Of a DNA stretch of 64,000 nt, positions 46,055 to 57,954 are shown in pieces. Origin of the DNA: Sipunculus nudus (Eukaryota; Annelida; Sipuncula; Golfingiida; Sipunculidae). How positions within the stretch are numbered: the stretch's first letter is position 1; each line of letters begins with the position of its first letter. The notes beneath the pieces are model-generated. The model searched no databases and was not told the DNA's origin. It was given only the letters and a program-made list of their open reading frames with translations. The stretch lies in contig CM049316.1 in NCBI GenBank assembly GCA_026874595.1, positions 35,781,339-35,845,338 on the forward strand. The letters run 5' to 3'. The translations under genes and the position numbers were made by a program.

Positions 46055-48920
46055 AACTGAGAAGTAACATTCATAACAATTACTTCAATTATAAATAACA
46101 ATTGCACTGAAAGAGTGGCATTTACCTCTCATATAACAATTACTTGGGTTTACTTGTGTCAACACAGAGAAGAAAATAATGATCTATTAAGCAAAAACAG
46201 TCAGAGAATTTTTGCCAGCAAGTCGCAGACACCTTTGATTAAGTCAACATGACAGGCTGAGAGCTGTGGCTGACAGCAGTGGGTGGTACTGTCAAAACTA
46301 CACAGCAGTTAAAGTTATTACAATCTTGTCAGGTTTAATCTGCTTATGCTGTAAATATCATGTAAGGCCAAGGAAGTGGTGTTTTTGTTTTTGTCATGTT
46401 TAAAAGTTGGCAATTGCTTAAGGGTGTCCTGGATAACATGACAGACCTGAACATTTTTTTGCATTATTATTTACAGAGGAATAAAAAGTGAATTTTTATT
46501 TCAAAATCAAAGTGTGGGTGTTTTCTTCTTAACCATAGAAGAAAGAATATTGGTTTGAAAACGTTTTGTGTGTGAAAGTTAACAGACAGATGGATAGACA
46601 GAAGGATCATGGGTAACCCATGATATGTCCTATCATAGACAGGCATAAAAAATTAAACAACTTATTTCTGTGTGTCATACATGGTCTAAAAATATGCATA
46701 TATGTTACTTACAGTATGAATTTCAAAACTGTCCCTCTTGAGTTTTTGTAAGATTATTTGACAGAATTAAAACAAATTAAACAAATTTGTTATATTGTAG
46801 CCTGGTTTTATCTGCTTAATGTAAGACCAAGATAGTATTTTTTTCAGTTTTTGGCATGTTCGAAAGTTGACAGTTAATTGAAGATTTATCTGTCAAAATA
46901 AACCTACAAATGCTGGCATATGATTAGGGAATGATAAACTATATATAAATGCTAAGTCTTATTAATAAACCCCTCAAGTGTCATATTATATTTGCTTTTA
47001 TTACAAACTTTATTGTATAAATTCATAACAAAATTCTTTCAAACAAATTCCTTATTCAATTCCTTAAAAACAGAAATAATCTTCTTTTTTTAATTAGCAA
47101 GCCTTAAACGTTTGAATTAATTTTCGTCTGTCTTAGATAGATATTAACACACAGACCTCTGCTTACAGATGATATACTCAACCATATTAAATAATGCAGC
47201 TATAAATAGAATAATCACAAGGACTGATGCCATGGGGGTTTGTTCCATTATTCAACAAAGGGATGATGCCATTTTCACACTATATAAAACGTTGTGATGT
47301 CATTGATGCTGCTATCCCTTGTGGAAGAATGAAAGTGTCTAGGTCTAAATTAAATAATGACACTTCAAGGAAAAAACATGTGACTCATTATCTGGTATCA
47401 GGTGCAGGTACAGAAAGGGAAAATCCATCACTTTCACTTTGCTCAGGTAAAAACAATTAGCTATGTACAAATGAACAAAGTGTCTTTATTGATTTACAGA
47501 AATGCATGCATTCAGTGAAATGGAAATAATTTACTGACAAACGGACCTTATGTTAATCTGCAAGATCCCACCACATCTGATTACCTAGTGACCTTGACCT
47601 CTGGCCCAACCTTCACCTTAAAACATGCTCAGTATATTAGCTTTTGATAGGATGACATTGGCCCAAATTGGTGGAGTATGAAATCAATAAAGCAAAGTTA
47701 TTGCAATGTGAGATTCATGATCAAAACAGTGCTGGATGTTCTTTGATTGCAGATCACAATGACGTGCAATGAAAATACATGGACTAGGCCATGGCAAAAA
47801 GTATATTTCATTTATGTTTATGTCAACATTGATTTATCGTGATCATCTGAGAAGTACTGTAGCCTGAACACATGACTCAGTAGGCATTTATATTGGACTT
47901 GTAAGTCATGATACAAGCCATACAGGGAAAGTACTGCAACAGTCACCCATCCTGTTGCATTGATATCAAGGTAAATAGCCTTAACAATAATAATCTTAAT
48001 GTTAATAATCTTAACATTAGACTACAAGTGATGATTTGTACTGTGAATCCTTTTAGAGATACCCTGCTCACAAGGTAAAAGTAAACAGACGAACAGAGAG
48101 ACAGACTGAAGGCTTGGGTGATGACAATAGCCGATCAGTCGAAGGGCTGAGGGCTAAACAATGAGATTTCAGATAAGGTCTTGAGATATGGTTATGCAGT
48201 TTAATATTAGCCCACTAAAGAGTGGCTTGCTGTAACTGTTTGCTTAAGATAGTGTGCTATTTAAAGTATATTTTTTTAATGTTATAAAATAATGTAAATA
48301 ATTGAATATCTGAAAAAAAAAATGTAAAAATAAACTTTCTCAAGAAAGTATAATAATGTTATTAAACATTATGGAGTCAGCTATGTGTATAAACTAAAGT
48401 ATGAGGTAATCAAATAAAATATTCTGTATTACAATATTTTTACAGAAATACTAAAATGCCATGAAATTGAGTTATGAAATTACTAAATTAATCACTGAAG
48501 TCAGGCCAAGGAAAAAAGAAATGAATCTAATCAAGAAAACACTGTAACATAATCAATGATAACACGTTCAGGTGTAAAAGGGGAAATGTAGGTCACAACA
48601 TCCTGGACGTATTTTAACCCAGCAAGTTAATATGAGCCAGAGGACAAATCTATACCAAGTTTAAACATAAAACCTGGAGGAATGTTATAAACAGATCAAT
48701 GTCAGTCTTTAATCTGAGAAATGTAGGTCAAACTATTCCCAGGTGGGTGTATATCAATCCAGCCAGTACAAATCGACCAGTGGACAAATCTATACCAGGT
48801 CCCAACAAGAAATCTGGAAGAATGTTATGCATTGATCCCTGTGGTCTGTTTGTTTGTTTGTTTCCAGTTCAGAAATGTAGTTCACACTGTCTTCAAAGAA
48901 ATGCACTGTGCATATATTGT
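46055..48920. other. Intronic/intergenic stretch with few recognisable features
   Basis: No gene seen on either strand. A GGATAGACAGAAGG plus 'cctatcatagacaggcat' tail at ~46580-46650 looks like a family D end. 47570-48156 carries a family B right part: GTGAATCCTTTTAGAGATA, a GACAGACTGAAGG motif and a hairpin at 48128-48156. The 48600-48890 stretch contains two similar ~100-base blocks ('aaatgtaggtca' ... 'caaatctataccag'). Confidence 0.45.
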
Positions 48921-48929
48921 GCAAATTAT

Positions 48930-49985
48930 CATCATATCATCATCATATCATCAAATTATCATCAGATTATAATCAGATCATCAAATTATCATCAGATCAT
49001 CATATCATCAGATTATCATCAGATCATCAGATTATCATCAGATCATCAGATTATCATTAGAATATCATCTTATCATCAGATTATCATCATATCATCAGAT
49101 TATCATCATCAGATCATCAGATCATCAGATCATCAGATTATCATCAGATTATCATCTCATCATCAGAACATCAGATTATCATCATATCATAAGATTATCA
49201 TCATATCATCAGATCATCATCTTATCATCAAATCATCATCAGATCATCATCTTATCAGATTATCATCAGATTATCAGAATATCATCATATCATCAGATTA
49301 TCATCAGATTATTATCAGATTATCAGATTATCATCAGATCATCAGATTATCATCATATCATCAGATCATCATCAGAACATCAGATTATCAGATTATCATC
49401 TCATCATCAGATCATCAGATTATCATCATATTATCAGATTATAATCAGATTATCAGATTATCATCATATCATCAGATCATCATCATATCATCAGATCATC
49501 ATCATATCATCAGATCATCAGATTATCATCAGAATATCATCATATCATCAGATTATTATCAGATTATCATCAGATTATCATCATAACATCTGATCATCAT
49601 ATCATCAGATTATCATCTCATCATCAGATCATCAGATTATCATATTATTATCAGGTTATCAGATTATCATCATAACATCTGATCACATCATCAGACTATC
49701 ATTTTATCATCAGATTGTCATCAGATTATCAGATCATCATCAGATCATCAGATTATCATCATATTGTCAGATTATCATAAGATTATCATCAGATTATTAT
49801 CTGATCATCAGATTATCATCATATCATCAGATTATCATCATATAATCAGATTATCATCATATTATCATATCAGATTATCATCAGATTATCAGATTATCAT
49901 CATATCATCAGATTGTTATAATATCATCTTATCATTAGATTATCATCTGATCATCAAATTTTCATTATATCATCAGATTATCACG
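48930..49985. repeat. ATCATCAGATT-type satellite, ~1.05 kb
   Basis: An imperfect array of ATCATCAGATT / ATCATCATATC blocks with no fixed longer period. The 295-codon and 88-codon open frames here are simple translations of the repeat (S, D, Y, H, Q, I) and not genes. Confidence 0.95.
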
Positions 49986-50154
49986 TACATTTTTAAGTTA
50001 GCTCATACATGCTTTTACAATAATGGTTAATTCCATTTATAGCTCCGGATGCTGAGCAAAGCTTGGTATGTAAAATGTTATTATTTTCATTTGTAATATT
50101 CTGCTTGTAGTTTGCACATTTACTTAAGTCTTTAGTATATGTGACAGAGTTTTG

Positions 50155-51500
50155 TAAGTGACTCGAGATGGACTCAGCCTGATTTCTCAAGTTCTAACCT
50201 CTGAGTCCAGGACCCAATATAGTCCCTAAAAATCTGGACTCTGGTCCAGACTCAAATCTTAGTCCTGACTCGAGTCCTCCATCACTGTCTTACACAGCAC
50301 TTTACAAACAACACCTAAAAACACAATGAATTAGCTGATCAGTCAGCCAATCACAGAGTGTGTTACCAATTGCCCATCAACCATTCAAGCTCCTCATTGT
50401 CCAAACCATCAAACTGAGCCAAAACAAACAGCCTTACGAAAAAACGCACATGATGTTGGCAAATCATCCTGTCACAAGCGTATATTTTTATCAATTTCAT
50501 AGATGCACAGGAATTTTTTCTCGGCTGTTTTTGCTGGATGCATCACCTGGCTAAGATCTCAACAACGTTTTTAAACCAGATGTTAGGCTGATTGATGTAC
50601 AACCCTTAAAACTGCCTGGATGCCACGGATCAGATTCTCGATTTTTGAGTGTCTTCTAAGTGTCCTCTCCCCACCACAAAAAGTGGTGCTAGGTAACATA
50701 TGGGACCAGTTCCACCAACCCTGGTGTCAACATGCACCTGTAATTATTCTATCGGGAAACCCTAATTAAACAAAGCTTTTGTGTTGGTCCAGCTGGGTTT
50801 GAATACTTATCCAGCTTTTCACAGCTCTAAACCTGATCAGCTTTTCCTTCTAATATTTTGGCTATAGATCCATAATCAAGAAATGCTCATGAAATTAAGG
50901 GGGTTCTACCATCAGCTGTTATTGTTCTATTTGGAACACATGCACTCACAACAACAGTGATTCTTGTTTAAAACCCAGTACAGAAGCCCAATTTGACATC
51001 AGTTTCCTTTTCAATTAACCTACAATTTCAACATGTCCTGAATGTTCAGTCTGGTTGAGGTATTTGCTTTCTACTGAACACCCTCTTATATTTATTTTTT
51101 CTCCATGTGATGAAACAGACCATAGGTTTGGCCTGCTTTTTTGACAGTGTTACAAGTGCATGGTTATTGCCCCCCCCCCCCATAGTTTTGTCCCTGATGT
51201 GAGCCACAGATGCACGTTTCATTCACTTACTGCCCTGGTTCTCACCCCAGCATATTCTGGTCACTGATACCAATATAGGTGTACCATCTCCCCACTATGT
51301 ACAACCTATGCTGAAATTACTGTATCAACAATGTAGGTCTCTAGCTCTCACTGATGCAACTTGATAACCTATTTTTCAGACACTGAGGACATTATGAGTA
51401 CACTGCATGAACTAATGTGAAAAATGTCATATGGTTTATTTCAGTCATTTTTCTCTTACAAAGATAAAATAAATTTACATTTGATTTATACAACTGATAT
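50155..51500. other. Non-coding stretch with repeat remnants
   Basis: 50155-50290 is a block of GACTCGAGTCC-type repeats like 27590-27735. 51171-51180 is a short poly-C. I see no gene or paired element ends in the rest. Confidence 0.4.
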
Positions 51501-51529
51501 GTATAAGCAAAACATAACATAATGAATTT

Positions 51530-52340
51530 TATTAGGAGGACTGAAATAGGATTCCCCAACTTATTTAATTACAAGGTATTAAATTGGATTCCCCTACTGA
51601 CTCTGAATGAACAGAGATGAAATGAGATCTGCCCCCCCCCCCTGTGAATTACAAGGCATGAAATGGTATACCCCAACTGACTGCATTATAAGAGATGATA
51701 TGGGGTTCCCCTACTGTCTATGAATTAGAAGAAATGAAATGTGATACCCCTACTTATGCGAATTACAAGAAATGAAATGGAAATCCTCTACTGACTTAAT
51801 TACAAGGGATGAAATGGGATTCTCCTACTGACTGGGAATTTCGAAGAATGAAATGGGATCCCCTTAATGACTATAATTCAAAAAGAATGAAATGGGATCC
51901 CCTTAATGACTATAATTCAAAAGGAATGAAATGGGATCCCCTTAATGACTATAATTCAAAAGGAATGAAATGGGATCCCCTTAATGACTATAATTCAAAA
52001 GGAATGAAATGGGATCCCCTTAATGACTATAATTCAAAAGGAATGAAATGGGATCCCCTTAATGACTATAATTCAAAAGGAATGAAATGGGATCCCCTTA
52101 ATGACTATAATTCAAAAGGAATGACATGGGATCCCCTTAATGATTATAATTCAAAAGGAATGACATGGGATCCCCTTAATGACTATAATTCAAAAGGAAT
52201 GAAATGGGATCCCCTTAATGACTATAATTCAAAAGAAATGAAATGGGATCCCCTTAATGACTATAATTCTAAAGGAATGAAATGGGATCCCCTTAATGAC
52301 TATAATTCAAAAGGAATGAAATGGGATTCCCCTACTCATA
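51530..52340. repeat. 39-bp minisatellite with a GGATCC in each unit, plus degenerate flank
   Basis: 51844-52330 holds about 12 near-identical 39-bp units (GGAATGAAATGGGATCCCCT then TAATGACTATAATTCAAAA). From 51530 to 51843 lie older, diverged relatives of 30-45 bp. Because 39 is divisible by 3 the array is open (13-residue repeat), but nothing supports a gene. Confidence 0.95.
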
Positions 52341-52399
52341 CCCAAATTTCTTATTGTTCACCAAATAGGTTATAAATTTCTATCAATTACTGCAAATAA

Positions 52400-53400
52400 G
52401 TCCTACATCAAGCCAATTCATAGATAGGCCTGTAATTTTTCTGGAAGGTCTATGAAACCTCACTGCAGGCCCTAAGGAATGCAACATTTCAAGGTCTTAA
52501 ACCTAGGATATCTAATCTTGTTCACAAAATATCATGACAGTTTAATAATGAGTAAAGTTAAATTGAAAGTGTAATATTCATGAGTACCTTAATTGCTTTA
52601 AATAGATTTGCTGCTTTAAACAGCGAGTTTATGGTATGTCCATGTAATATATTGAAACATATTAACAGTTCAGCCTAAGCAGTGTGATGTGCTTTTTGAC
52701 AGCTTATGAGATTACCAAGTGGGGAAACAAACTCAAGTCTTATACTATGTTTCTACAAATTGGTTTATAGCTTAAAAATAAAACTCAAATGCCATGTTTA
52801 TGTAAACACCTACTTTATTCCTCAAGCACTCCTAGTACTAGTATCAAGGTTGAAACTTAATGTTGTGTGTATAACACATCAATTTAATTTATTTATACAC
52901 TGGCTAGTCATGAGTTTACCATTACTTAATATTACCAAAAGTTTATTATCACTAAACAGAAGGGAAATTCATCTATTGCAGTTAGGCTATATAATATTTT
53001 TTTATCAGATAAACTTTAACAAAAGCAAATGAACCACAGTCCCAAAAAGTATGAAAAATCTGAAAAGATCCTATAAAAAATTTTGATTTTATGTTTAACA
53101 TTTAGTATATATCCTGAATTCATAAAGATACATAAAACTACTCATCGGCATTATCACTATCAGTAAAAGTCATAGTAAAACTATAGTAACAGCAGATGCT
53201 TAGGATCCCAAACACTGTAACAACTTGTACAGCAGATCAAAGGAATTATATATATAACCCACCTAGAACAATACTCAGAGGAGATGAGGAAATAAAACAG
53301 AATGGTTAAGTGGCCGGAAATAAAAATCCAGGACAAAAAGTGATCAAGACAATACAATCCAGAGTACCCAGATATGAAGAAACAGGCATTTTCATAAAGG
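52400..53400. other. Stretch without recognisable features
   Basis: AT-rich, with no gene, repeat ends or tandem structure that I can support. Confidence 0.4.
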
Positions 53401-53407
53401 CACGCAG

Positions 53408-53546
53408 TTAATCAAAGCTTTTAGCTTGATTAAGCAAAGTGGCATAGAATTCCTGCTGTTCCAGTGTGTGGGCCGATCTGGTGTCATTACGGTGACTTGC
53501 AGGGCCACCTGCCCCAGTAATCAGCCGGCTTTTGTATGGGTTATAC
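53408..53546 (-). other. Exon-like open stretch of unknown origin
   Basis: On the minus strand an open frame of ~46 codons runs from an AG at 53547-53548 to a TAA at 53408-53410, with a protein-like translation including SRLITGAGGPASHRND and LEQQEFYATLLNQAKSFD. It is more GC-rich than its surroundings. It would be a terminal exon, but I find no partner exon, poly(A) signal or family. If real, it is nested in the TBC1D31 5' intron or belongs to an upstream gene. The polypyrimidine tract before the AG is poor. Confidence 0.25.
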
Positions 53547-54198
53547 CTGGTTTTTTGTAAAGGTCAGACAGCACACCACTGCATCCAACAACCAGGTCTG
53601 GTGCACAGCAAGAACAAAAAAGTCATGGGTAGTGCAGAAAAAACAAGTGTCATGCACGGGGTGCCTTAAAGGGCCAGTTGGATCTTATCCTTGTATGTGG
53701 CATGACATCAACACTTGCGTGCATATCACTTTATCTCTGGGGTCGGGACCATAAATACATCACCATTCGGGATGGCAACACGCTCGTTCATAAAAAAGCT
53801 TTACTTAATCAACAACAGATGTTCCTGCTATGTATCATATATTCGGAGGATTTTATGTTAAAAAGATCAAAATGATTCAGTTCTTTCTGATTGGCTGATA
53901 AATGGTTTCATCTGGCTCAGTGTGGGACTTCGTCTGATCAGTCTTTTCATCAGCTGTATACCAAGGGTACATGTCAAGTACTATGAGTTCACAATTACCG
54001 ATAGTCACGCAAGTCCTACATGCAATATCTCTGGATCATTAAATTGTCTGCATCTGTGTCTTACCAAGATGTAAATCAATGTACCAGACAAGGAACTACT
54101 GGTATAAATAGATACTTATTATTTCTTTTTATGGTGAGGACCATAGTTCACAGGAAGATCTGTCTAGTTTAGGAATTCAAGGAGCATCCCAAAACAAA

Positions 54199-54552
54199 GA
54201 ATCCCCTGGAAACCGGGGAATAATTAAACCAGCTATATTAGAAGCCCTCCAAACAGGGAAATAATTAGACCAGATGTAATAGAATCCCTCCAAAAAAGAG
54301 AAAAATTAGACCAGGATGTATTAGAATCCATCCAAACAAAAGAATAATTAGACCAGATATATCAGAATCCCTCCAGACAGGGGAATGATCAGACCAGATA
54401 TATTAGAATCACTCGAAATGGGGAATAATTAGACAAGATATATATGAATCCCTCCAACAGGGAATGACTCGACCAAATATATTATTATCCTTCCATACCA
54501 GGGAATAATTAGACCAGATGTATTAGAATCCCTGCCAAACTGGGGAACAGTT
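54199..54552. repeat. ~40-bp degenerate minisatellite
   Basis: About nine diverged units with landmarks GGGAATAATTAGACCAGATG and TATTAGAATCCCTCC. Confidence 0.85.
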
Positions 54553-54569
54553 GGATCAAAAGTATTAAA

Positions 54570-55650
54570 TCATAGGCCTGGTCAGTGTGAAAATCAGTAG
54601 GAAGTTCCTGTGACTTTGTGGTCTCAAAATAAACAGATTTCTTCCCTTATTGGTAGGTGAGCCACATGTCAAAGATTGGAGGTTTGGGATGAGAAGTACA
54701 GCTTGAAATGCATTCACAAGCGTTTGAAAGAAATGGATCCTATGACCATGACCTTTGACCAAGTTAAATATTCACTGATTTTTCCTGTACTGGTAGGTCA
54801 GCCATATCTGAAAGCTAAAGTTTGCAATGAAATTTTGGCTTTATTTGCATCCACATTCTTTTTTTTTCTCAAAAAATGGTTTTTGTGACCTTTTTTCGGT
54901 GACTAAATTTACCTTGCACTATGAACACAGCGCATGACCTCCCAGGAACCTTCCACTCACACACTGTGAGAAATGGAAGGATTCTTCAGGTCTGGTAAGC
55001 AGCCAAACACTCAGCAAACCAAAGCTAGGTAAAACAAAATCTGATTGGCTCAGCTTGTAAACAAAGACGGCTGTACCCATGCAAAGCTCATAAAACAAAA
55101 TCTAATTGGCTCAGCATGTAAACAAAGATGGCTGCACTCATGCGGAGCTCATCATGAGACACTGCAAGAGAGGAAATTTGCAAACAGTAAGGGATAATTA
55201 ACTCATTTAGGCCACACCAGCAAGTAAGTATAGAGACGGTCCTGAAAGGTTACAATTGCATCCTGTGTATTCCAACGGGAGGTGGTTAAATATTACACAG
55301 GAGGGAATTCCACAGCACTGCCTGGTGGTCAAACCTGATGGACAACCACTGTTTCATGCAGCAGTTACAGTAGAGCAAATAGTTTAACATAGTGTAACCG
55401 CTGCTTATGGAGCCTACCTTGACCTATGACCTCAAAATCAATAGAGTTATTCCCCTACTGATAGGTGAGCTTTATCTGTAAATTTATAAAAAAATTTGAA
55501 AATAAACAGTTTGACTTAAAATAGGTCAACTTTTTAAAAAAGGGTCATGTGACCTTGACCTTTTACCTTGAGACCTAAAAATTAATAACATTCTTCCTCT
55601 TTAGAAGGTGAGCTGTCTTTGAAAGGTGTAAGGTTTTAGTCAACACTTTA
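54570..55650. repeat. GACCTTTGACC-rich repeats and a ~66-bp tandem duplication
   Basis: 54740-54870 and 55420-55640 share the style 'gaccttgaccttttacc' plus 'aaatgtgtcaacaagcg', typical of dispersed repeats here. 55025-55150 contains two ~66-bp copies of 'aaaacaaaatctgattggct'. Confidence 0.5.
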
Positions 55651-55655
55651 ACTTG

Positions 55656-55773
55656 AAATGTGTCAACAAGCGAATAACAGAATCACAGACAGATGCTTTA
55701 TCCCTTCCTGCAAAAAATGTGTCAACAAGCGAATAACAGAATCACAGACAGATGCTTTATCCCTTCCTGCAAC
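55656..55773. repeat. Exact 59-bp tandem duplication
   Basis: Two copies from AAATGTGTCAACAAGCG to CCCTTCCTGCAA with no mismatch, so it is very recent or an assembly artefact. Confidence 0.9.
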
Positions 55774-55774
55774 T

Positions 55775-57950
55775 TTGCTTTTTTTTCAGTAAGCGGACTT
55801 TCAGTCATTCTGAGCTGTTGAAATGGATCTCTGTCTGTCATACTTCAGTCTGGTCTTATTGTCTATATCTTTTACACCTAAATAATATTGCTTGACTTCT
55901 ACTGGAAACCCAGATTAAGGTCTTGTTTACCAATATTCTGTGAGCCAAGAAGCAAAAACATGATTCTGATTACTACAAAATTCACACCCTTTTAAAGTGT
56001 TTAAAGCTCAGTAGAACAGAATATACCAGAAGATCTCAAAATTACACAAACATTTCTCATTTAGACACACATTACAAAAGTTTAATTAATAACTGATATC
56101 TCAAAGAGATTTTAACTGATAAAGGGCACTTGCACCCAACAAAATGATATTTTGAAGGTTTAAAAGCAGAGGCATTAAAATGTTACCGTGATTAGTGCAA
56201 TAATACATATTAGGCTTAGCTGACTCAGTCAACCCAGTAAAAGCAATAACCCTCAAATGTCATTTGCAAATGTCACCACTTGAGAACTTTATCCCATGTT
56301 TCATGATGGTACCCAATCTGACCCTTACGGTTAATATGACATCTCATCTGAATATGGTAGTGAGTAATTAATATAATAAATGATACTGTGGGTCAAACTG
56401 ACATCATCTCATGCTGACGGTTTAGTACACTCCTATACACTCTTATACACTCTTATAGCAGTTAAAGAAGCATTCCCTAGTTGCATTAAAATCAGCTGTA
56501 CCATGCAATCACATGCACATTTTTTCATCTTATTAAGTTCATATCCTCTAGTAAACCTTGTATCTAAATATAAGTCATAACAGGTCAGCCTGAGTGCTAT
56601 TCTCATAACCTGGTGTGGCAACAGGAAAAGTCGCTTTGGTATATTACGTCCTCATTTTCCATGGTTATTTCCCTGTTTTCAAGTGTGTTTGTATGAGGCA
56701 TGACATAGCTGATCCAGAGGTGCTAATGTGTGTGTAAACAACAGATAACTTTTGTCCGACACACAGACATACCACACCTGTGCATTATTTGGCCAGTTGA
56801 GCACCTGGGTCCCAAAGAGGTTGGGCAAAGGGATTATTTCTTAGACCTCAAGCGTTTCGTGACCGCTAGGTATGTTAGTTAATCTTTACCCAACTAGCTT
56901 TATCTTCTTTAAAGGAGATATAGAACAACTGTGGTGTATATAAATTGCACAAGGAGTGTTAATTAAAAGCTCTAGGTGACGTTTCATTTGAACTTAAGGG
57001 GCCAAAAATGACAACATTTCAGACCTTTTAATTAAATGGTACCAGCAAAAATATTGTACTGAAACCATTGGATTAACCTGTACACAAGCGTTTGGAAAAA
57101 TGGACTGGGCACAAACACTGGCGCCAACATAAACACAGCACCAACAGCACCAGCTTTTTCTGTTTTCTTTTTTCTTCTTTTCAGGCTTTTGACCAGTGTT
57201 CACAACCATGACGGTTCATGTTTGGACTGCTCATTGTTTTGGATCCGTTGCATATGTGCAAAAGCGGACCTCCAGTCACACATCCTTGTTATGGTAAACA
57301 GATATATGGGCCATGTTTACTCACACATAGAACCATAACAAGGTGTTTAGCAGCTTGAGGGGAGGTACTGAGACTGTGTGCTGGGTTGGGTTAGCTTGGA
57401 AACTGAACTGATATTGTGAAAGAATAGGCAAAATATTGCTCCTAATTATGTACCTTTAAGGGTCAAGGTGGCACTAAAAATGACTTTTAGTATCAAGGTG
57501 AAATCACATATAACACTACAGGTTGGGTGTGCCATCCCATTTGACCCAAAGAAAAGGTCCAGATGAAATAACATCTGAACAAATCCTAAATGTCAAAGTG
57601 ACAGTTCATCCAACATTATGGGTGAGAGTGACGAATATCAGATCAAAAGGGTCAAGGCGACAGCTTATACCTGACTGTAAAGGTCAAGGTAAAATCTAAT
57701 TTGACACTAAAGGTCAAGGTTATATACTTAGAAGGAGGTCATTGTAAATGCTGAATGGCAAAATCAAACCAAGTAAACAAGTTCCGATTTTGGGCATGAG
57801 TACTGGTGTAGACCCGCATGTTGAGATATTTATGCAGTTATTCATGTAGTTATTAATTGTGCTTGTGAATCTAATTTATTTCAGACAAATATATAAATAA
57901 TGTGGTATTGCACATTAAAATGCCTGAGCATCCCTTCATTTCACAAGGTT
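55775..57950. other. Non-coding stretch
   Basis: No gene seen. 57440-57735 has loosely repeated 'aaggtcaaggt' blocks of roughly 35-40 bases. I can support nothing else. Confidence 0.4.
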
Positions 57951-57954
57951 GATG

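Noticed and set aside
47560-47590. Possible TBC1D31 WD exon (minus-strand TGG GAT CTT, W-D-L)
   Set aside because: An in-frame stop follows three codons later and no flanking similarity to the expected WD strands was found.
48699-49586. 295-codon plus-strand open frame
   Set aside because: Almost all of it is the translation of the ATCATCAGATT satellite (S, D, Y, H, Q, I only); no domain, no splice structure.
51809-52375. 188-codon plus-strand open frame with a 13-residue repeat
   Set aside because: It is the 39-bp minisatellite read in frame; the degenerate flanking units are not open and nothing suggests a gene.
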